Shown piece after piece: positions 5,209-5,733 of a stretch of 5,733 nt of DNA. A program made the translations under genes and the position numbers. A model generated the notes under the pieces. That model was not told where the DNA came from. It did not search any database and saw nothing but the letters and a program-made list of their open reading frames with translations. Each line of letters opens with the position of its first letter. The stretch's first letter is position 1. Source of the DNA: Acidobacteriota bacterium (GTDB lineage: Bacteria; Acidobacteriota; Vicinamibacteria; Vicinamibacterales; SCN-69-37). The stretch lies in the NCBI GenBank assembly GCA_024653875.1, contig JANLHE010000440.1:1-5733 (forward strand). Direction: 5' to 3'.

Positions 5209-5733
5209 ATGTCACTGCGCCTGGTCGTGCACATCCACGACCTGCCCGTCTGGTCGGTGCCGCCGGCCCAGGTGGATCGGCTCCGCCGGGCATTGCCGGA
5301 CGTCGAGGTGGTCGATGTGCGCAGCGACACCGACTGCCGCGTCGCGATCCCCGGGGCCGAGGTCCTGTTCGCGACGAAACTGCGAGCCGACACGCTGGCG
5401 GCCGCGGACCGGCTGCGGTGGGTGCACTCGTCCGCCGTGGGTGTCGGCGGGCTGTCGCTGGCGGCACTGGGCGCGCGGGGCATCGCGGTCTCGAACTCCC
5501 GCGGCGTGCACGCCGCCACCATTGCCGAACACAGCATCGCGCTGATGCTGGCCTTGCGGCGGCAGTTGCCGCAGGCCATGCGGCGCCAGGCGGCCCACCA
5601 GTGGGCGCAAGAGGAACTCTCGCTGGGGCAGGTCCCTCCGGCGTCCTCGACGCAGGTGCTGGTCGTGGGCCTCGGCGCGATTGGGTCGCGCGTCGCGCGC
5701 CACGCCGCCGCGCTGGGCATGCGTGTCTCCGGC
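5209..5733 (+). CDS. D-isomer-specific 2-hydroxyacid dehydrogenase, N-terminal part (3' end outside window)
   Basis: An NAD(P)-dependent oxidoreductase that would interconvert a 2-keto acid and a D-2-hydroxy acid; the substrate cannot be read from this fragment. The frame stays open for 175 codons to the window end. The N-terminal substrate-binding domain covers about 1-100 and contains the family motif WVHSSAVGVGGL (71-82). The hinge shows SRGVHAATIAEHSIALMLALRR (97-118), the typical TIAEH-LALML region. The Rossmann nucleotide-binding motif VVGLGAIGS lies at 152-160. The Arg, Glu and His catalytic residues would lie further downstream and are not seen, so activity cannot be judged. ATG at 5209 begins five bases after the moaC stop codon without a clear ribosome-binding site, suggesting coupling to moaC translation. 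It is probably the third gene of the rex operon. Confidence 0.9.
   Translation, partial: MSLRLVVHIHDLPVWSVPPAQVDRLRRALPDVEVVDVRSDTDCRVAIPGAEVLFATKLRADTLAAADRLRWVHSSAVGVGGLSLAALGARGIAVSNSRGVHAATIAEHSIALMLALRRQLPQAMRRQAAHQWAQEELSLGQVPPASSTQVLVVGLGAIGSRVARHAAALGMRVSG

Noticed and set aside
1..5733. CRISPR array, tRNA or rRNA gene, insertion sequence or phage module
   Set aside because: No spaced direct repeats, tRNA cloverleaf, rRNA-like stretch, transposase, integrase or terminal repeats were seen on either strand by reading.

Overview
The window is GC-rich bacterial chromosome (roughly two thirds G+C by eye), densely packed, with six protein-coding genes. Both edge genes are cut by the window. 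No RNA gene, CRISPR array, insertion sequence or phage gene is visible. The gene content fits Acidobacteriota, perhaps Vicinamibacteria: an M28 peptidase carrying Gly/Arg-rich insertions, a CarD-type RNA polymerase regulator, Rex, and many GTG starts. That is an inference from style, not a proven placement; Gemmatimonadota or another GC-rich soil lineage is possible.

Layout. (1) Positions 2-1276 (+): the C-terminal part of an M28 zinc metallopeptidase with two low-complexity insertions. (2) Positions 1277-1432: an intergenic region with a weak hairpin, then a good sigma70-type promoter (TTGCCG, 17 bp, TATAAT). A perfect 14-bp palindrome lies on the predicted transcription start. (3) Positions 1433-2856 (+): carD followed 20 bp later by a plsC-type acyltransferase, probably one transcript. 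CarD has a long Ala/Lys/Arg tail. The acyltransferase has HX4E in place of the usual HX4D. (4) Positions 2821-3984 (-): an uncharacterised exported protein with two OB-like beta segments and a C-terminal SbsA-type Ig-like (Big_5) domain. Its 3' end overlaps the acyltransferase by 36 bp, and a stem-loop sits over the acyltransferase stop codon. (5) Positions 4033-5733 (+): rex, moaC (17-bp overlap) and a D-2-hydroxyacid dehydrogenase (5-bp gap, cut by the window end). The rex start lies nine bases behind a TAGAAT box, so the mRNA may be leaderless.

How the genes may work together. The rex-moaC-dehydrogenase cluster joins an NADH/NAD+-sensing repressor, a molybdenum cofactor step and an NAD(P)-dependent oxidoreductase, a plausible redox-linked operon. 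rex and moaC are also neighbours in Bacillus subtilis (ydiH and ydiG). The carD-plsC pair may link a global transcription factor with phospholipid synthesis, though simple co-location is equally possible.

I found no clear new multi-gene system. The best leads are the palindrome at the carD start site, the HX4E acyltransferase, the unnamed exported Big_5 protein, the convergent overlap with its stem-loop, and the low-complexity insertions in the peptidase and CarD.
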